From contig NZ_JBFMVT010000002.1 of assembly GCF_040786275.1 (NCBI RefSeq), positions 3,596,001 to 3,660,000 on the forward strand: 64,000 nt of DNA, written 5' to 3'. The stretch comes from Buttiauxella gaviniae (GTDB lineage: Bacteria > Pseudomonadota > Gammaproteobacteria > Enterobacterales > Enterobacteriaceae). This document shows positions 8,958 through 19,086 of the stretch, piece after piece (the stretch's first letter is position 1; every line of letters starts with the position of its first letter). Position numbers and translations under genes: made by a program. The notes under the pieces are model-generated. The model worked only from the letters and a program-made list of their open reading frames with translations. It did no database searches and had not been told where the DNA came from.

Positions 8958-9553
8958 CCGTAGTGGGCATTGGCCCTGGTGCCACGGAATATCTCACCTT
9001 CGAGGCGCGTAACGCGATTACCGACGCGCAGATATTGGTCGGCGGCGCACGTCAGTTGTCGCTATTTGCTGAATTTGGCGGTGAAACACGCTTACTCGAT
9101 AGCGATCTCGACGGCCTGATGACGTGGCTGCGGGGGCGCATCCACCAGCGCGTGGTGATCCTGGCCTCGGGCGACCCGTTAATTTACGGCATCGGCAAAC
9201 GTCTGTCGGCCAATTTCTCGCCCGCTGAACTGCGCATTATTCCCGGCATTAGCTCGGTGCAATATTTGTGCGCCAAAGCGGCGGTCGACATGAACGATCT
9301 GTGGATAACCAGCAGCCACGGACGCGAGCCAGATTTTCAGGCGATTGCCGCGCACCGCAAAGTGGCCATGGTGACCGACAAAATCATCGGGCCCCACGCG
9401 ATAGCCCAGGCGCTGCTGGCGCGTGGCCTGAATCCCACTCTTATTATTGGCGAGAACCTCTCGTCAGCCGATGAACGAATCCACCGTGTGGCCGCCGCTG
9501 ATGTGGCGCAGAGCTATGCGATGAACGTGGTAATTATCCTCAATGAAAGATGA
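8951..9553 (+). CDS. cbiE: Cobalt-precorrin-7 C5-methyltransferase CbiE
   Basis: CbiE methylates C-5 of cobalt-precorrin-7; in aerobic organisms it is fused to CbiT as CobL, but here the two are separate genes. The N-terminal SAM site [13 protein letters not shown] and the tetrapyrrole methylase motif [15 protein letters not shown] are present, along with [13 protein letters not shown]. At 200 aa it has the normal length. Its end overlaps cbiT by 11 bp, consistent with translational coupling to its partner. Confidence 0.95.
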   Translation: MLTVVGIGPGATEYLTFEARNAITDAQILVGGARQLSLFAEFGGETRLLDSDLDGLMTWLRGRIHQRVVILASGDPLIYGIGKRLSANFSPAELRIIPGISSVQYLCAKAAVDMNDLWITSSHGREPDFQAIAAHRKVAMVTDKIIGPHAIAQALLARGLNPTLIIGENLSSADERIHRVAAADVAQSYAMNVVIILNER

Positions 9554-10112
9554 TCTCTTTTTACGCGGCGCACGCGTGCCGATGACCAAAGAAGTGGTGC
9601 GCACCCAGGCGCTGGACCGTTTACAACTTCAGACCGCAAAACGATTTATCGACATTGGCGCAGGCACCGGCAGCGTGTCGCTGGAAGCCGCATTGCGTTA
9701 CCCGCAACTGCACGTCGCGGCGATTGAACGCAACCCTGACGCGCTGGCGTTAATGGCTGAAAACTGTGAGCTTTTCGCCTGCCCGAACGTGGAGATAATC
9801 AGCGGTTATGCGCCGATAGAATTAGATGTGATGGCCGATGCGGTATTTATCGGCGGCAGCGGCGGGCAACTGACCGAGCTTATTGACTGGTCGCTGGCGC
9901 ACCTGGTCCCCGGCGGGCGTCTGGTGATGACCTTTATTCTGCATGAAAACTTAACCTGCGCCTTAACCCACCTTGAGCAGTGCGCTATTCGCGATTTCGA
10001 CTGCCTGCAACTTCAGGTCTCCACCCTCGCGAAGCTAGGCAACGGGCATTACTTCAAACCCAATAACCCTACCTTTTTGATTTCTTGCCTCAAGGAAGGA
10101 AGCGATGTCTAA
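9543..10112 (+). CDS. cbiT: Cobalt-precorrin-6B C15-methyltransferase (decarboxylating) CbiT
   Basis: CbiT methylates C-15 and removes the C-12 acetate carboxyl. It is a class I Rossmann methyltransferase with the SAM motif [16 protein letters not shown] (residues about 37-52) and the acidic loop [10 protein letters not shown]. The stretch [12 protein letters not shown] near the N terminus and FIGGSGGQL are family-typical. The protein is 189 aa and overlaps both cbiE and cbiF. Confidence 0.95.
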   Translation: MKDDLFLRGARVPMTKEVVRTQALDRLQLQTAKRFIDIGAGTGSVSLEAALRYPQLHVAAIERNPDALALMAENCELFACPNVEIISGYAPIELDVMADAVFIGGSGGQLTELIDWSLAHLVPGGRLVMTFILHENLTCALTHLEQCAIRDFDCLQLQVSTLAKLGNGHYFKPNNPTFLISCLKEGSDV

Positions 10113-10878
10113 AATTTTTGATACCCGCAAAGTCTGGTTCGTCGGCGCGGGGCCAGGCGACAAAGAGCTGATCACCCTGAAAGGCTATCGAATTTTGCAG
10201 CAGGCGGAAGTGGTGATTTATGCCGGTTCGCTGATTAACCCTGAACTGCTCGATTACTGCCCGCCAAACGCCGAATGTCACGATAGCGCCGGCCTGAATC
10301 TTGAGCAAATTATCGAGCTGATGGAAAACGGCGTGAAAGCTGGAAAGCTGGTGGTGCGCCTGCAAACGGGCGATCTCTCTCTTTACGGCTCGATTCGTGA
10401 GCAGGGTGAAGTGCTGACCGAGCGGGGAATCGGTTTTGTTTCGGTGCCTGGCGTCAGTGCATTTTTAGGGGCCGCCGCCCAGCTTGGCGTGGAATACACC
10501 GTGCCGGAAGTCTCGCAAAGTCTGATCATCACGCGCATTGAAGGCCGCACGCCGATGCCGCCGCTCGAACAGCTTGAATCGTTCGCAAGGCATCAAACGT
10601 CCATGGCGATTTTTCTCTCGGTGCAGCGTATTAACCGCGTTGCCGAACGCCTGATTGAAGGCGGTTATCCTGCGGATACCCCGGTCGCCGTGGTCTATAA
10701 AGCGACGTGGCCTGACTGCCAGGAACTACGCGGTACGCTGACGGATATTGCCGAAAAAGTGCGCGAAGCGGGGATCCGTAAAACCGCGTTGATTATGGTC
10801 GGCGCATTTTTGGGCGAAGAGTATCACTACTCCAAACTCTACGACGCAGGATTCAGCCATGAATACCGCAAGGCCTGA
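10105..10878 (+). CDS. cbiF: Cobalt-precorrin-4 C11-methyltransferase CbiF
   Basis: CbiF methylates C-11 of cobalt-precorrin-4. It is a tetrapyrrole methylase with [18 protein letters not shown] at the N terminus, [29 protein letters not shown] and [14 protein letters not shown]. At 257 aa it is full length. It begins inside the last codons of cbiT and its end overlaps cbiG by 20 bp, which points to tight translational coupling. Confidence 0.96.
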   Translation: MSKIFDTRKVWFVGAGPGDKELITLKGYRILQQAEVVIYAGSLINPELLDYCPPNAECHDSAGLNLEQIIELMENGVKAGKLVVRLQTGDLSLYGSIREQGEVLTERGIGFVSVPGVSAFLGAAAQLGVEYTVPEVSQSLIITRIEGRTPMPPLEQLESFARHQTSMAIFLSVQRINRVAERLIEGGYPADTPVAVVYKATWPDCQELRGTLTDIAEKVREAGIRKTALIMVGAFLGEEYHYSKLYDAGFSHEYRKA

Positions 10879-11920
10879 GTCGGTCGCGCTATTTTGCCTG
10901 ACGCCCGGCGGCGTGGCGCTTGCCCAGCGTCTGCGGTCTGAGTTTGCGCTGGATTGTTTTACCAGCGAAAAACTGCTGCAACCGGGGTTTATTCCCTTCG
11001 GCGGCAGCTTTGCGCAAACCGTAGAGCAGGCGTTTAGCCAATATTCTGCGCTGGTGTTTATCGCCGCCACAGGCATTGTGGTGCGCGTCATCGCGCCGCT
11101 GGTATGCGACAAAATGCACGACCCGGCGGTGGTGGTTATGGACGAGCGGGCAGAACACGTCATCAGCTTGCTTTCCGGGCATCTGGGCGGCGCGAATGAA
11201 TTAACCCGCCATCTGGCGGAAATTCTGGACTCCGATCCGGTGATCACAACCGCGACCGATGTTAACCAACTGGCAGCGCTCGATACGCTGGCGGCAAAGC
11301 TCGACGCCACCCTGCTCGATTTCCGCCAGACGGTAAAAACCGTCAACCAAATGTTGGTGAGCCAAAAGCGCGTTGGCCTGTGGTGGGATCGCGATTTTGC
11401 GGCCCATGCCAAACAATACGACACGCGCGGGTTTATCCCGGTCGATGATCTCGGGGCGCTACCGGCGCTTGACGCGCTGGTCTGCGTCACGCTGCGCGAT
11501 GTGCTGCCTGCGCAAACTATTCCACTTTTTAAACTGGTGCCTAAGCGCGTAATAGCCGGAATGGGCTGCCGACGCGATACACCATCGCAAACGGTGGCGA
11601 CATTGTTTAGCCAGCAACTGGCTGCAAATCATTTTGACCCGCTGGCGTTACGCGTCATCGGCAGCGTGACCCTCAAAAAAGATGAACGTGCGCTGCTCGA
11701 TCTGGCGCAGCACCATCAAGTCCCTTTCGAAGTTTTTAGCGTTGAACAACTTGCCCAACATGAACATCGATTCCCCGCGTCGGAATTTGTGCGTCAAACC
11801 GTGGGCGTGGGCAGCGTTTCACAACCGGCTGCGTGGCTTCTGAGCCACGGAAATTTGGTTGGCACGACTCTGCGCGAGCAGGGCGTCACCATTACTTTAG
11901 GAGTTATAGACAGATGTTAA
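10859..11920 (+). CDS. cbiG: Cobalt-precorrin-5A hydrolase CbiG
   Basis: CbiG opens the delta-lactone of cobalt-precorrin-5A and releases the C-20 carbon as acetaldehyde. The central family region is visible: [52 protein letters not shown]. The C-terminal domain has [12 protein letters not shown] and the closing [17 protein letters not shown]. At 353 aa the length is normal. It overlaps cbiF upstream and shares ATGTTAA with the cbiH start. Confidence 0.95.
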   Translation: MNTARPESVALFCLTPGGVALAQRLRSEFALDCFTSEKLLQPGFIPFGGSFAQTVEQAFSQYSALVFIAATGIVVRVIAPLVCDKMHDPAVVVMDERAEHVISLLSGHLGGANELTRHLAEILDSDPVITTATDVNQLAALDTLAAKLDATLLDFRQTVKTVNQMLVSQKRVGLWWDRDFAAHAKQYDTRGFIPVDDLGALPALDALVCVTLRDVLPAQTIPLFKLVPKRVIAGMGCRRDTPSQTVATLFSQQLAANHFDPLALRVIGSVTLKKDERALLDLAQHHQVPFEVFSVEQLAQHEHRFPASEFVRQTVGVGSVSQPAAWLLSHGNLVGTTLREQGVTITLGVIDRC

Positions 11921-12639
11921 CGGTAATCGGCATTGGCCCTGGCAGCGAAGCCATGATGACTCAGGAAGCCATTGCTGCCCTGCAAGAAGCTGAAATTGTT
12001 GTCGGCTATAAAACCTATACCCACCTGGTTAAGCCGTTAACCGGCGACAAACAGGTGATCAAAACCGGTATGTGCCGCGAAATTGAACGCTGCCAGACCG
12101 CCATTGAACTGGCGCAGGCCGGGCACAACGTCGCGCTGATCAGCAGCGGTGACGCCGGGATTTACGGCATGGCAGGCCTGGTGCTGGAGCTGGTAACCAG
12201 CCAGCAACTGGACGTCGAAGTACGCCTGGTGGCGGGGATCACCGCCAGTATTGCCGCCGCTTCTTTGCTGGGCGCGCCGTTAATGCACGATTTCTGCCAC
12301 ATCAGCCTGAGCGATTTGCTCACGCCGTGGCCGGTTATCGAAAAACGCATTATCGCCGCCGCGTCTGCTGATTTTGTTATCTGCTTCTACAACCCGCGCA
12401 GCCGCGGCCGCGAAGGGCATCTGGCACGCGCGTTCGAGCTGATGAGCGACTTCACCAAACCGCAAACGCCGGTTGGCGTAGTGAAAGCGGCCGGGCGTAA
12501 AAAAGAGCAAAAATGGCTGACGACCTTCGGTGAGATGGACTTCGAGCCGGTCGATATGACGAGCCTTGTGATTGTCGGAAACCAAACCACTTACGTGCGC
12601 GACGGCCTGATGATTACTCCGCGAGGCTACGAGCTGTGA
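11914..12639 (+). CDS. cbiH: Cobalt-factor III / precorrin-3B C17-methyltransferase CbiH
   Basis: CbiH methylates C-17 and contracts the ring. The frame opens at 11833 inside cbiG. ATG 11914 follows TAGGAG and gives 241 aa starting [19 protein letters not shown], the normal beginning for the family. Other motifs are LISSGDAGIYGMAGL and CFYNPRSRGREGHL. It overlaps the cbiG stop by 7 bp and the next gene by 4 bp. Confidence 0.95.
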   Translation: MLTVIGIGPGSEAMMTQEAIAALQEAEIVVGYKTYTHLVKPLTGDKQVIKTGMCREIERCQTAIELAQAGHNVALISSGDAGIYGMAGLVLELVTSQQLDVEVRLVAGITASIAAASLLGAPLMHDFCHISLSDLLTPWPVIEKRIIAAASADFVICFYNPRSRGREGHLARAFELMSDFTKPQTPVGVVKAAGRKKEQKWLTTFGEMDFEPVDMTSLVIVGNQTTYVRDGLMITPRGYEL

Positions 12640-13472
12640 GTGAAGCGCTGCCTCCTGTAGGTCGGATAAGCGAAGCGCCATCCGACGTTAATACGCCGGT
12701 GCTGGTGTTCGGCGGAACCAGCGATGCGCGCTTTATCTGCCAGATCCTCGATGAACAGCGCATTTCCTACACCTTATCGGTGGCGACCGCGGTCGGGAAA
12801 TCGCTGGCGGGGAACATAGCCGGAGAGATTCGCGTCGGGCGTATTGATGCCAGTGAAATTGCCGACTGGCTGGTGACGCATGCGGTGCGCTGGGTGATTG
12901 ACGCCTCGCATCCGTATGCGGAACTGCTTAGCCGCAACATCAGCCACGCCTGCGAAACGGTGGGCGTGACGTTAAGCCGCTATCAACGCCGCAGCGAACT
13001 TAACGATCTGGAGCACCCGCTGCTGCGTAAAGTCGCCAACCTGCAAGAAGCGTGCGCGGTGGCGCAGGAGTACGGCCCGCGTGTGCTGCTCACCACCGGC
13101 AGTAAAGAGCTGGCGGCGTATCAAAAAGGTCTGCCGGATAAATTCCTGCTGGCGCGCGTGCTGCCGACTTGCGAAGTGATTGCCGAATGCGAAGCCCTGG
13201 GCCTGGGTGTAGACAACATTATTGCGATGCGCGGCCCGTTTAGCGCTGAGTTTAACGCCGCAACCTATGACTTTTGCTCCCCCGATGTGGTGATCACTAA
13301 AGAGTCCGGGGCGGAAGGCGGGTATCTGGATAAGGTCAATCCAGCCCTTGAGCGCGGTATTCCGTGCGTCGTAGTGACGCGCCCACAGCCGCTGGTTGAC
13401 GGTCCTGAACTGCTGCAAAACCGTGAAGATGTGAGCCACCGCGTAACGCGCTGGCTGCAAGAGAGAAAATAA
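12636..13472 (+). CDS. cbiJ: Cobalt-precorrin-6A reductase CbiJ with REP-encoded N-terminal extension
   Basis: CbiJ reduces a ring double bond of cobalt-precorrin-6A with NADH. The family body starts at VLVFGGTSDARFICQIL and includes IDASHPYAELLSRN, LLTTGSKEL, MRGPFS and TKESGAEGGYLDKV. The normal protein begins near the VLVFGG strand. Here the start (GTG 12636, overlapping cbiH as GTGA) is followed by about 16 extra residues. The REP repeat encodes the stretch VGRISEAPSD of this leader. The total is 278 aa against about 263 in Salmonella. A downstream GTG near the body is an alternative start, but no good ribosome binding site is seen there. Confidence 0.9.
   Translation: MSEALPPVGRISEAPSDVNTPVLVFGGTSDARFICQILDEQRISYTLSVATAVGKSLAGNIAGEIRVGRIDASEIADWLVTHAVRWVIDASHPYAELLSRNISHACETVGVTLSRYQRRSELNDLEHPLLRKVANLQEACAVAQEYGPRVLLTTGSKELAAYQKGLPDKFLLARVLPTCEVIAECEALGLGVDNIIAMRGPFSAEFNAATYDFCSPDVVITKESGAEGGYLDKVNPALERGIPCVVVTRPQPLVDGPELLQNREDVSHRVTRWLQERK
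12657..12686 (+). repeat. REP-type repeat inside the cbiJ reading frame
   Basis: GTAGGTCGGATAAGCGAAGC continues as GCCATCCGAC, forming a stem with GTCGGAT/ATCCGAC ends. The same 30-bp unit recurs exactly at 15011-15040. Here it lies 21 bp inside cbiJ and stays in frame. Confidence 0.85.
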
Positions 13473-14269
13473 TGAAAAAAGCCCTGTTAGTTATCAGTTT
13501 TGGCACCAGTTATCACGACACCTGTGCCAAAAATATCGTGGCGTGTGAAGAAGCGCTCGCCACCACTTTCCCGGATCGCGATCTGTTCCGCGCGTTTACC
13601 TCCGGCATGATTATTCGCAAGCTAAAACAGCGCGATAACCTGGAAATTGACTCCCCGGCGCAGGCGCTCCTTCGCCTGGCTGAACTCGGTTACCAGGATG
13701 TCGCGGTGCAATCGCTGCACGTGATTAACGGGGATGAGTTCGAAAAAATCTCCCGTGAGGTACAGACATACAGCCATCTCTTCCAGCGCCTGGTTTTGGG
13801 CAATGCGTTGCTGAGTGACTTCAACGATTACGATCTGTTGCTTGCGGCGCTGCAAAACCAAATGCCAGCGCTTGCCCCTGACGAGCGCGTGGTATTTATG
13901 GGCCACGGTGCCAGCCACCACGCGTTTTCTGCCTACGCCTGCCTCGATCACTTGATGGCAGCCCGCCAGATCCCTGCGCGTGTTGGTGCGGTAGAAAGCT
14001 ACCCGGAGATCGACCTGATTCTGCGCGGTTTACAGCAAGAAAAAGTGCGTAAAGTTCACCTGATGCCGCTGATGCTGGTGGCAGGCGACCACGCCATTAA
14101 TGACATGGCGTCAGACGAAGAAGACTCCTGGAAAACCCAGTTGCAGGACGCGGGCATTGAAGCGCAGCCGTGGCTGCAAGGTCTGGGAGAAAACCCGCAA
14201 ATTCGCGCGATGTTCGTTAACCATTTGCAGCGTGCATTAGAAAAAGCAACAGGCGAGGTGGCAGCATGA
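13472..14269 (+). CDS. cbiK: Anaerobic cobaltochelatase CbiK
   Basis: CbiK inserts Co2+ into sirohydrochlorin early in the anaerobic pathway without ATP. The 265-aa product has the chelatase fold and the metal-binding histidines in FMGHGASHHAF (about residue 145) and LVAGDHAINDMASDEEDSW (about residue 207), as in the Salmonella enzyme. There is no signal peptide, so this is the cytoplasmic form. The ATG follows cbiJ with a 1-base overlap (TAATG) and its end overlaps cbiL. Confidence 0.96.
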   Translation: MKKALLVISFGTSYHDTCAKNIVACEEALATTFPDRDLFRAFTSGMIIRKLKQRDNLEIDSPAQALLRLAELGYQDVAVQSLHVINGDEFEKISREVQTYSHLFQRLVLGNALLSDFNDYDLLLAALQNQMPALAPDERVVFMGHGASHHAFSAYACLDHLMAARQIPARVGAVESYPEIDLILRGLQQEKVRKVHLMPLMLVAGDHAINDMASDEEDSWKTQLQDAGIEAQPWLQGLGENPQIRAMFVNHLQRALEKATGEVAA

Positions 14270-14973
14270 CCGGCCGTTTATATGCTCTGGGCACGGGCCC
14301 AGGGGCAAGCGATCTCATCACCGTGCGTGCGGCACGTATCATCGGCAAACTCGACGTGCTGTTTGCCCCGGCAGGGCGCAAAGGCGGCGACAGCCTGGCG
14401 CTCTCTATCGTGCGCGAATATCTCAGCGATACCACCGAAGTGCGCACCTGCCACTTCCCGATGAGTGCCGATAACGACGAAAAAGCCGTGGTGTGGGATG
14501 AAACCGCCGCTGCACTGAAACACGAAGTCGAGCAGGGCAAACAGGTGGGATTCATCACGCTTGGAGATTCGATGCTATTCAGCACCTGGGTGTTTTTGCT
14601 GGCGCGAATGGGTAACCCTGAATGGCTGGAAATCGTCCCTGGCGTCACCTCGTTTGCGGCGATTGCTTCTCGGGCACAGCTTCCGCTGGCGATGGAACAG
14701 CAATCGATGGCGGTGATGTCTTGCACCGCTTCGCATCAGGAACTGACTCAGGCGTTACGCTCCCATGACTGCGTGGTGCTGATGAAAGTCTATGGGCGTT
14801 TCGCGCAGATCAAAGCGCTGTTGCAACACCTCGAACTTATCGACCACGCGGTGCTAATGGCGGAAGCGACATTACCCGGCGAGCAGTGCTGGCGGAGTCT
14901 TGATGACGTGCCGGACGACCAAAAACTGCCGTACTTCTCGACCATTTTGGTTAATAAGCAGTGGCGGCGCTAA
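14266..14973 (+). CDS. cbiL: Cobalt-factor II C20-methyltransferase CbiL
   Basis: CbiL methylates C-20 of cobalt-sirohydrochlorin. N-terminal GRLYALGTGPGASDLITVRAARII, GFITLGDSMLFSTW and VPGVTSFAAIASRAQLPL are the tetrapyrrole methylase motifs. At 235 aa it is full length. The 81-bp gap to cbiM is the longest so far in the operon and contains a REP unit, which may modulate expression of the transport genes that follow. Confidence 0.95.
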   Translation: MTGRLYALGTGPGASDLITVRAARIIGKLDVLFAPAGRKGGDSLALSIVREYLSDTTEVRTCHFPMSADNDEKAVVWDETAAALKHEVEQGKQVGFITLGDSMLFSTWVFLLARMGNPEWLEIVPGVTSFAAIASRAQLPLAMEQQSMAVMSCTASHQELTQALRSHDCVVLMKVYGRFAQIKALLQHLELIDHAVLMAEATLPGEQCWRSLDDVPDDQKLPYFSTILVNKQWRR

Positions 14974-15010
14974 AAACTTTGGTGGATGTCTCCCCCACAA
15001 CACCGAAATC

Positions 15011-15040
15011 GTAGGTCGGATAAGCGAAGCGCCATCCGAC
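15011..15040 (+). repeat. REP-type repeat between cbiL and cbiM
   Basis: This 30-bp unit is identical to the one inside cbiJ. It lies between the last methyltransferase gene and the cobalt transport genes, where a stem in the mRNA could affect stability or coupling. Confidence 0.85.
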
Positions 15041-15054
15041 ATTAAAGGAAAATC

Positions 15055-15786
15055 ATGGAATCGTTACTTAAAAAACTCTCATTGAGCGGCCTGGGCATGG
15101 GCATGCTGCTGCTCATCGTGCCGCAGGAAGCCTTCGCCATGCATATCATGGAAGGGTTTCTGCCGCCGATGTGGGCGCTGGCGTGGTGGGTTTTGTTCTT
15201 GCCGTGCCTGTACGTTGGGCTGGTGCGTTTGCGCCAGATCGTTGCGCACGACAGCAATCAAAAAGTGCTGCTGGCGCTGTGCGGCGCGTTTATTTTTGTG
15301 CTCTCGGCGCTGAAAATTCCTTCCGTTACCGGTAGCTGTTCGCATCCAACGGGGGTAGGCCTTGCTGTCATTCTGTTTGGGCCTGGCGTGGTGGCGGTTT
15401 TAGGTGCCATCGTGCTGCTATTCCAGGCACTGTTGCTGGCGCATGGCGGCCTGACGACCCTCGGCGCAAACGGCATGTCGATGGCGGTAATTGGCCCGAT
15501 TGTCGGCTATCTGGTGTGGAAACTGGCGTGTAAAGCCGGTTTTCGCCGCGATGTCGGCGTGTTCTTATGCGCGATGATTGCCGATCTGACGACCTATTTT
15601 GTGACCTCTATTCAGCTTGGCGTGGCCTTCCCCGACCCGCACTTTGGCGTCACCGGTTCTTCCATGAAATTCATGGGGATCTTCTGCCTGACGCAGATCC
15701 CGATCGCCATTGCTGAAGGCCTGCTGACGGTGATGATTTACGACCAGTTAACGAAGCGCCAGTTGCTTCCTGCCAGGAGCCAATAA
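15055..15786 (+). CDS. cbiM: Cobalt ECF transporter S component CbiM
   Basis: CbiM is the membrane subunit that binds Co2+ in the CbiMNQO energy-coupling-factor importer. A cleavable leader (residues 1-28, ending PQEAFA) is followed by [10 protein letters not shown], where the new N-terminal Met-His chelates the metal. Further landmarks are [18 protein letters not shown] and [19 protein letters not shown]. Five to six hydrophobic helices are visible; 243 aa is normal. cbiN follows after one base. Confidence 0.96.
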   Translation: MESLLKKLSLSGLGMGMLLLIVPQEAFAMHIMEGFLPPMWALAWWVLFLPCLYVGLVRLRQIVAHDSNQKVLLALCGAFIFVLSALKIPSVTGSCSHPTGVGLAVILFGPGVVAVLGAIVLLFQALLLAHGGLTTLGANGMSMAVIGPIVGYLVWKLACKAGFRRDVGVFLCAMIADLTTYFVTSIQLGVAFPDPHFGVTGSSMKFMGIFCLTQIPIAIAEGLLTVMIYDQLTKRQLLPARSQ

Positions 15787-15787
15787 C

Positions 15788-16069
15788 ATGAAAAAGACCC
15801 TGATTCTGCTCGCCCTGGTTGTGGCATTAATGATTGTGCCATTCTTTATCTCCCACGGCGGTGAATATGGCGGTTCCGACGATCAGGCCGAAGGCCAGAT
15901 CCTGGTTGTCGCACCTGATTACAAACCGTGGTTTAAACCGTTGTATGAACCTGCCAGTGGCGAAATTGAAAGCCTGCTGTTTACGCTGCAAGGTTCGCTG
16001 GGTACCGCGGTGATTTTCTATATTCTGGGTTTTTACCGGGGTAGACGCGAAGACCATGCTGGGGATTGA
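15788..16069 (+). CDS. cbiN: Cobalt transport protein CbiN
   Basis: CbiN is a small two-helix membrane subunit that helps load cobalt into CbiM. The 93-aa product has an N-terminal helix (LILLALVVALMIVPFFI), an outside loop with GGSDDQAEGQI and PDYKPWFKPLYEPASGEIESLLF, and a C-terminal helix (GTAVIFYILGFYRG). It overlaps cbiQ by 14 bp. Confidence 0.95.
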   Translation: MKKTLILLALVVALMIVPFFISHGGEYGGSDDQAEGQILVVAPDYKPWFKPLYEPASGEIESLLFTLQGSLGTAVIFYILGFYRGRREDHAGD

Positions 16070-16733
16070 TAAACTCAGCTACCAAAGCCGTTGGTGCCGC
16101 GTTTCGCCGCTGCGCAAATTCGCGTTATATCTGGTGATGATGGCTCTGGCCTTTGCGCTTCCCCCGGTGGGGCAAGCGCTTTTGCTGCTGTGTATCGCCG
16201 CTTTCACCTGCTGGTTATTGCGCGTGGGGCCGGGGCGTTATCTGCGCTGGCTGGCGGTGCCGCTGGGCTTTTTGCTGGTCGGCGTGGTGACGATTATCTT
16301 TAGCGCCGCCCATCAGGCACAGGCGCTGTGGTGGAGCGTGCCGCTCGGCTCGTTTTATATCGGCATTGATACACAAGGGGTGGTTATCGCCAATCAGACT
16401 TTCTGGCGCAGCCTTGCGGCACTGGCGGCCACCTACTGGCTGGTACTGAATCTACCGTTTCCGCAATTGATTATCCTGCTGAAACGGCTAAGGGTGCCGC
16501 GTTTGCTCACCGAGCAAATCCTGCTCACCTGGCGTTTTATTTTTATTCTGTTGGACGAGGCGCAGGCCATTCACCGTGCTCAGTCATTGCGTTTCGGGTA
16601 TCGTACTTTGCCCGGCGGTTACCGGTCGCTTGCGATGTTAGTCAGTATGCTGTTTTCCCGCGTGCTGCTGCGTTATCAACACATGGTCACGACGCTGGAT
16701 GTCAAACTTTACCAGGGTGATTTCCACCTTTGA
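16056..16733 (+). CDS. cbiQ: Cobalt ECF transporter T component CbiQ
   Basis: CbiQ is the transmembrane coupling subunit linking CbiM to the ATPase CbiO. The 225-aa product is strongly hydrophobic with several helices. The cytoplasmic coupling region includes LLKRLRVPRLLTEQILLTWRFIFILLDEAQAIHRAQSLR; the Ala-Arg-type coupling motifs of T components fall in this part. It overlaps cbiN upstream. Confidence 0.94.
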   Translation: MLGIDKLSYQSRWCRVSPLRKFALYLVMMALAFALPPVGQALLLLCIAAFTCWLLRVGPGRYLRWLAVPLGFLLVGVVTIIFSAAHQAQALWWSVPLGSFYIGIDTQGVVIANQTFWRSLAALAATYWLVLNLPFPQLIILLKRLRVPRLLTEQILLTWRFIFILLDEAQAIHRAQSLRFGYRTLPGGYRSLAMLVSMLFSRVLLRYQHMVTTLDVKLYQGDFHL

Positions 16734-16744
16734 GAGCCGCACCG

Positions 16745-17554
16745 ATGCTTGCTACCCAAAATTTATCTTTTCGCTATCAGGATGAGACCGTTCTGCATGA
16801 CTTAACGTTTGATTTTGGACGTTACGCGGTGACCGGGATTGTCGGTGAAAACGGCTGCGGGAAATCCACGCTGTTTATGAATCTGAACGGTGTTTTGCGC
16901 CCCCAGCAGGGCGCTGTGTTGTGGCAAGGCAAACCGCTCAATTACAGCAAAGCCGGGCTTATCGAGCACCGCCAACGTGTCACTACCGTCTTCCAGGACC
17001 CGGAACAGCAGATTTTCTATACCGATATTGATAGCGACATCGCCTTTAGTTTGCGTAACCTGGGCGTGGATGAAGCGGAAATTAGCCGCCGCGTAGAGCA
17101 CGCCATTCAGCTTGTCGACGCGCAATCTTTTCGCCATAAACCGATCCAGTATTTAAGCCACGGGCAAAAGAAACGCGTGGCGATTGCCGGGGCGCTGGTG
17201 ATGGAAGCGGACTACTTGTTGCTGGACGAACCTACCGCCGGGCTTGACCCTTCTGGCCGCCAGCAGATGATTGACATCATCGCCCGCATTGCCGCCCAGG
17301 GAAAACACGTGGTGATCTCAAGCCATGACATTGATTTGATCTACGAAGTCTGCGACGGCGTGTATGTGCTGAACGGCGGGAAAATTATGGCTGAAGGTGA
17401 ACCCAGCGAGGTCTTTAGCCAGGCAGACATGCTGCATGATGCAGGCCTGGTCCAGCCGTGGCTGGTCAAATTACACACCGAACTCGGCTTCCCGCTGTGC
17501 AAAACTGAAACCCAATTATTCAACGCCTTGCGCGTATTAAAGGAACCTGCATGA
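16745..17554 (+). CDS. cbiO: Cobalt ECF transporter ATPase CbiO
   Basis: CbiO hydrolyses ATP to drive cobalt import. The motifs are Walker [12 protein letters not shown] (about residues 33-43), Q-loop [14 protein letters not shown], signature [15 protein letters not shown], Walker [16 protein letters not shown] and the switch histidine in [14 protein letters not shown] at 16730 is open in frame, but ATG 16745 ([14 protein letters not shown]) matches the Salmonella start and gives 269 aa. It overlaps cbiP by 4 bp. Confidence 0.95.
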   Translation: MLATQNLSFRYQDETVLHDLTFDFGRYAVTGIVGENGCGKSTLFMNLNGVLRPQQGAVLWQGKPLNYSKAGLIEHRQRVTTVFQDPEQQIFYTDIDSDIAFSLRNLGVDEAEISRRVEHAIQLVDAQSFRHKPIQYLSHGQKKRVAIAGALVMEADYLLLDEPTAGLDPSGRQQMIDIIARIAAQGKHVVISSHDIDLIYEVCDGVYVLNGGKIMAEGEPSEVFSQADMLHDAGLVQPWLVKLHTELGFPLCKTETQLFNALRVLKEPA

Positions 17555-19086
17555 GCCTCGCTATCATGATTCAGGGCACCGCCTCGGATGTCGGCAAAAG
17601 TATGCTGGTGGCAGGGCTTTGCCGAATTTTTGCCCAGGATGGCCACCGCACCGCGCCGTTTAAATCGCAAAATATGGCGCTCAATTCTGGCATCACGCCG
17701 GACGGTAAAGAGATGGGCAGGGCGCAGATTTTCCAGGCCGAAGCGGCGGGCATCGCCCCCGATGTGCGCATGAATCCGGTGCTGCTAAAGCCGACCAGCG
17801 ACCGCAAAGCGCAGGTGGTGTTGATGGGTAAAGTCGCCACTAATATGGATGCGGTGACTTATCACAACTACAAACCGCAGTTGAAAACGCAGATCCGCGA
17901 GGTCTACCAGAGCCTGGCGTCCGAGCATGACGTGATGGTGCTTGAGGGGGCGGGCAGCCCGGCTGAAATCAACTTGCGTGATCGCGATATCGTCAATATG
18001 GGCATGGCGGAATTGGCCGAATGCCCGGTCATTCTGGTGGCGGATATCGACCGGGGCGGCGTGTTCGCGGCGATTTACGGCACCATCGCGCTGCTGCTTG
18101 AGCATGAAAAGTGGCGCGTCAAAGGCGTCATCATTAACAAATTCCGTGGCGATGTGGCGCTGCTTTATTCCGGGATCGAACAAATCGAAGCGTTAACCGG
18201 CGTGCCGGTGTTGGGCGTAATGCCGTGGCTGGATGTCGATTTGGAAGACGAAGACAGCGTGGTGCTGGATCGCGGGAAATATGATGCCGTGACGCCAAAA
18301 GAGCTGGATGTGGCGGTGCTGCAACTGCCGTACATGTCGAATTTCACCGATTTTAACGCCCTCGCAGCGCAGCCTGACGTGCGCCTGCGTTATGTCAGCA
18401 AGCCCGAAGAGCTGAAAAACAGCGACCTGGTGATTGTGCCGGGCAGCAAAAATACCCTCGGCGATTTGCGCTGGCTACGTGAAAACGGCCTCGAGAAGGC
18501 GCTGCTGGCACACCATAGCCGAGACGGCGCGGTGCTGGGTATTTGCGGCGGCTATCAGATGCTCGGGCAGCATATTTACGACGAAGTGGAATCCGGGCTT
18601 GGTGAGATGCCGGGCATTGGCCTGCTTAATGTCGTCACCCGTTTTGCTAACGAAAAAACCACCACCCGCGTGGCAGGCAATGTTCAGACTCACCTGCTCG
18701 GAATTTTTTCGGCAAGTTCAGGCGCGCCGTTGCAGGGTTATGAAATTCATATGGGCGAAACAACACGCGGGGAAAACACCTCTGCGTTTGCCACGTTTAC
18801 CCAATGTAATATGCAGCCTTATCATAATGTTGACGGCGCAATTAGCCATGACGGGCGAGTGCTGGGCACCTATCTGCATGGCCTGTTTGATAGCGGTGAA
18901 TTTACCCGCAGCCTGCTCGACGGTTTACGTCAGCGCAAAGGGCTAAACGCCTGGGATGGCGAAGCGTTTGACTATCAAAAACATAAAGATCATCAGTTCT
19001 CAAAACTGGCCGATGCAATGCGTGAACACATTGATATTTCGCGTATTTACCAGATTATGCGCGAGCACCAGGAGCAAGCGGTATGA
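17551..19086 (+). CDS. cbiP: Cobyric acid synthase CbiP
   Basis: CbiP amidates the b, d, e and g side chains of adenosylcobyrinate a,c-diamide using glutamine and ATP. The N-terminal P-loop-like motif is [15 protein letters not shown] and is followed by [11 protein letters not shown]. The C-terminal amidotransferase domain has the cysteine in [11 protein letters not shown] and a histidine in GTYLHGLFD. At 511 aa it is full length. ATG overlaps the cbiO stop, and the 3' end overlaps cobU. Confidence 0.96.
   Translation: MSLAIMIQGTASDVGKSMLVAGLCRIFAQDGHRTAPFKSQNMALNSGITPDGKEMGRAQIFQAEAAGIAPDVRMNPVLLKPTSDRKAQVVLMGKVATNMDAVTYHNYKPQLKTQIREVYQSLASEHDVMVLEGAGSPAEINLRDRDIVNMGMAELAECPVILVADIDRGGVFAAIYGTIALLLEHEKWRVKGVIINKFRGDVALLYSGIEQIEALTGVPVLGVMPWLDVDLEDEDSVVLDRGKYDAVTPKELDVAVLQLPYMSNFTDFNALAAQPDVRLRYVSKPEELKNSDLVIVPGSKNTLGDLRWLRENGLEKALLAHHSRDGAVLGICGGYQMLGQHIYDEVESGLGEMPGIGLLNVVTRFANEKTTTRVAGNVQTHLLGIFSASSGAPLQGYEIHMGETTRGENTSAFATFTQCNMQPYHNVDGAISHDGRVLGTYLHGLFDSGEFTRSLLDGLRQRKGLNAWDGEAFDYQKHKDHQFSKLADAMREHIDISRIYQIMREHQEQAV

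Noticed and set aside
10726-11490. 254-aa minus-strand frame opposite cbiF/cbiG
   Set aside because: It is Ser/Thr-rich shadow coding opposite two conserved genes.
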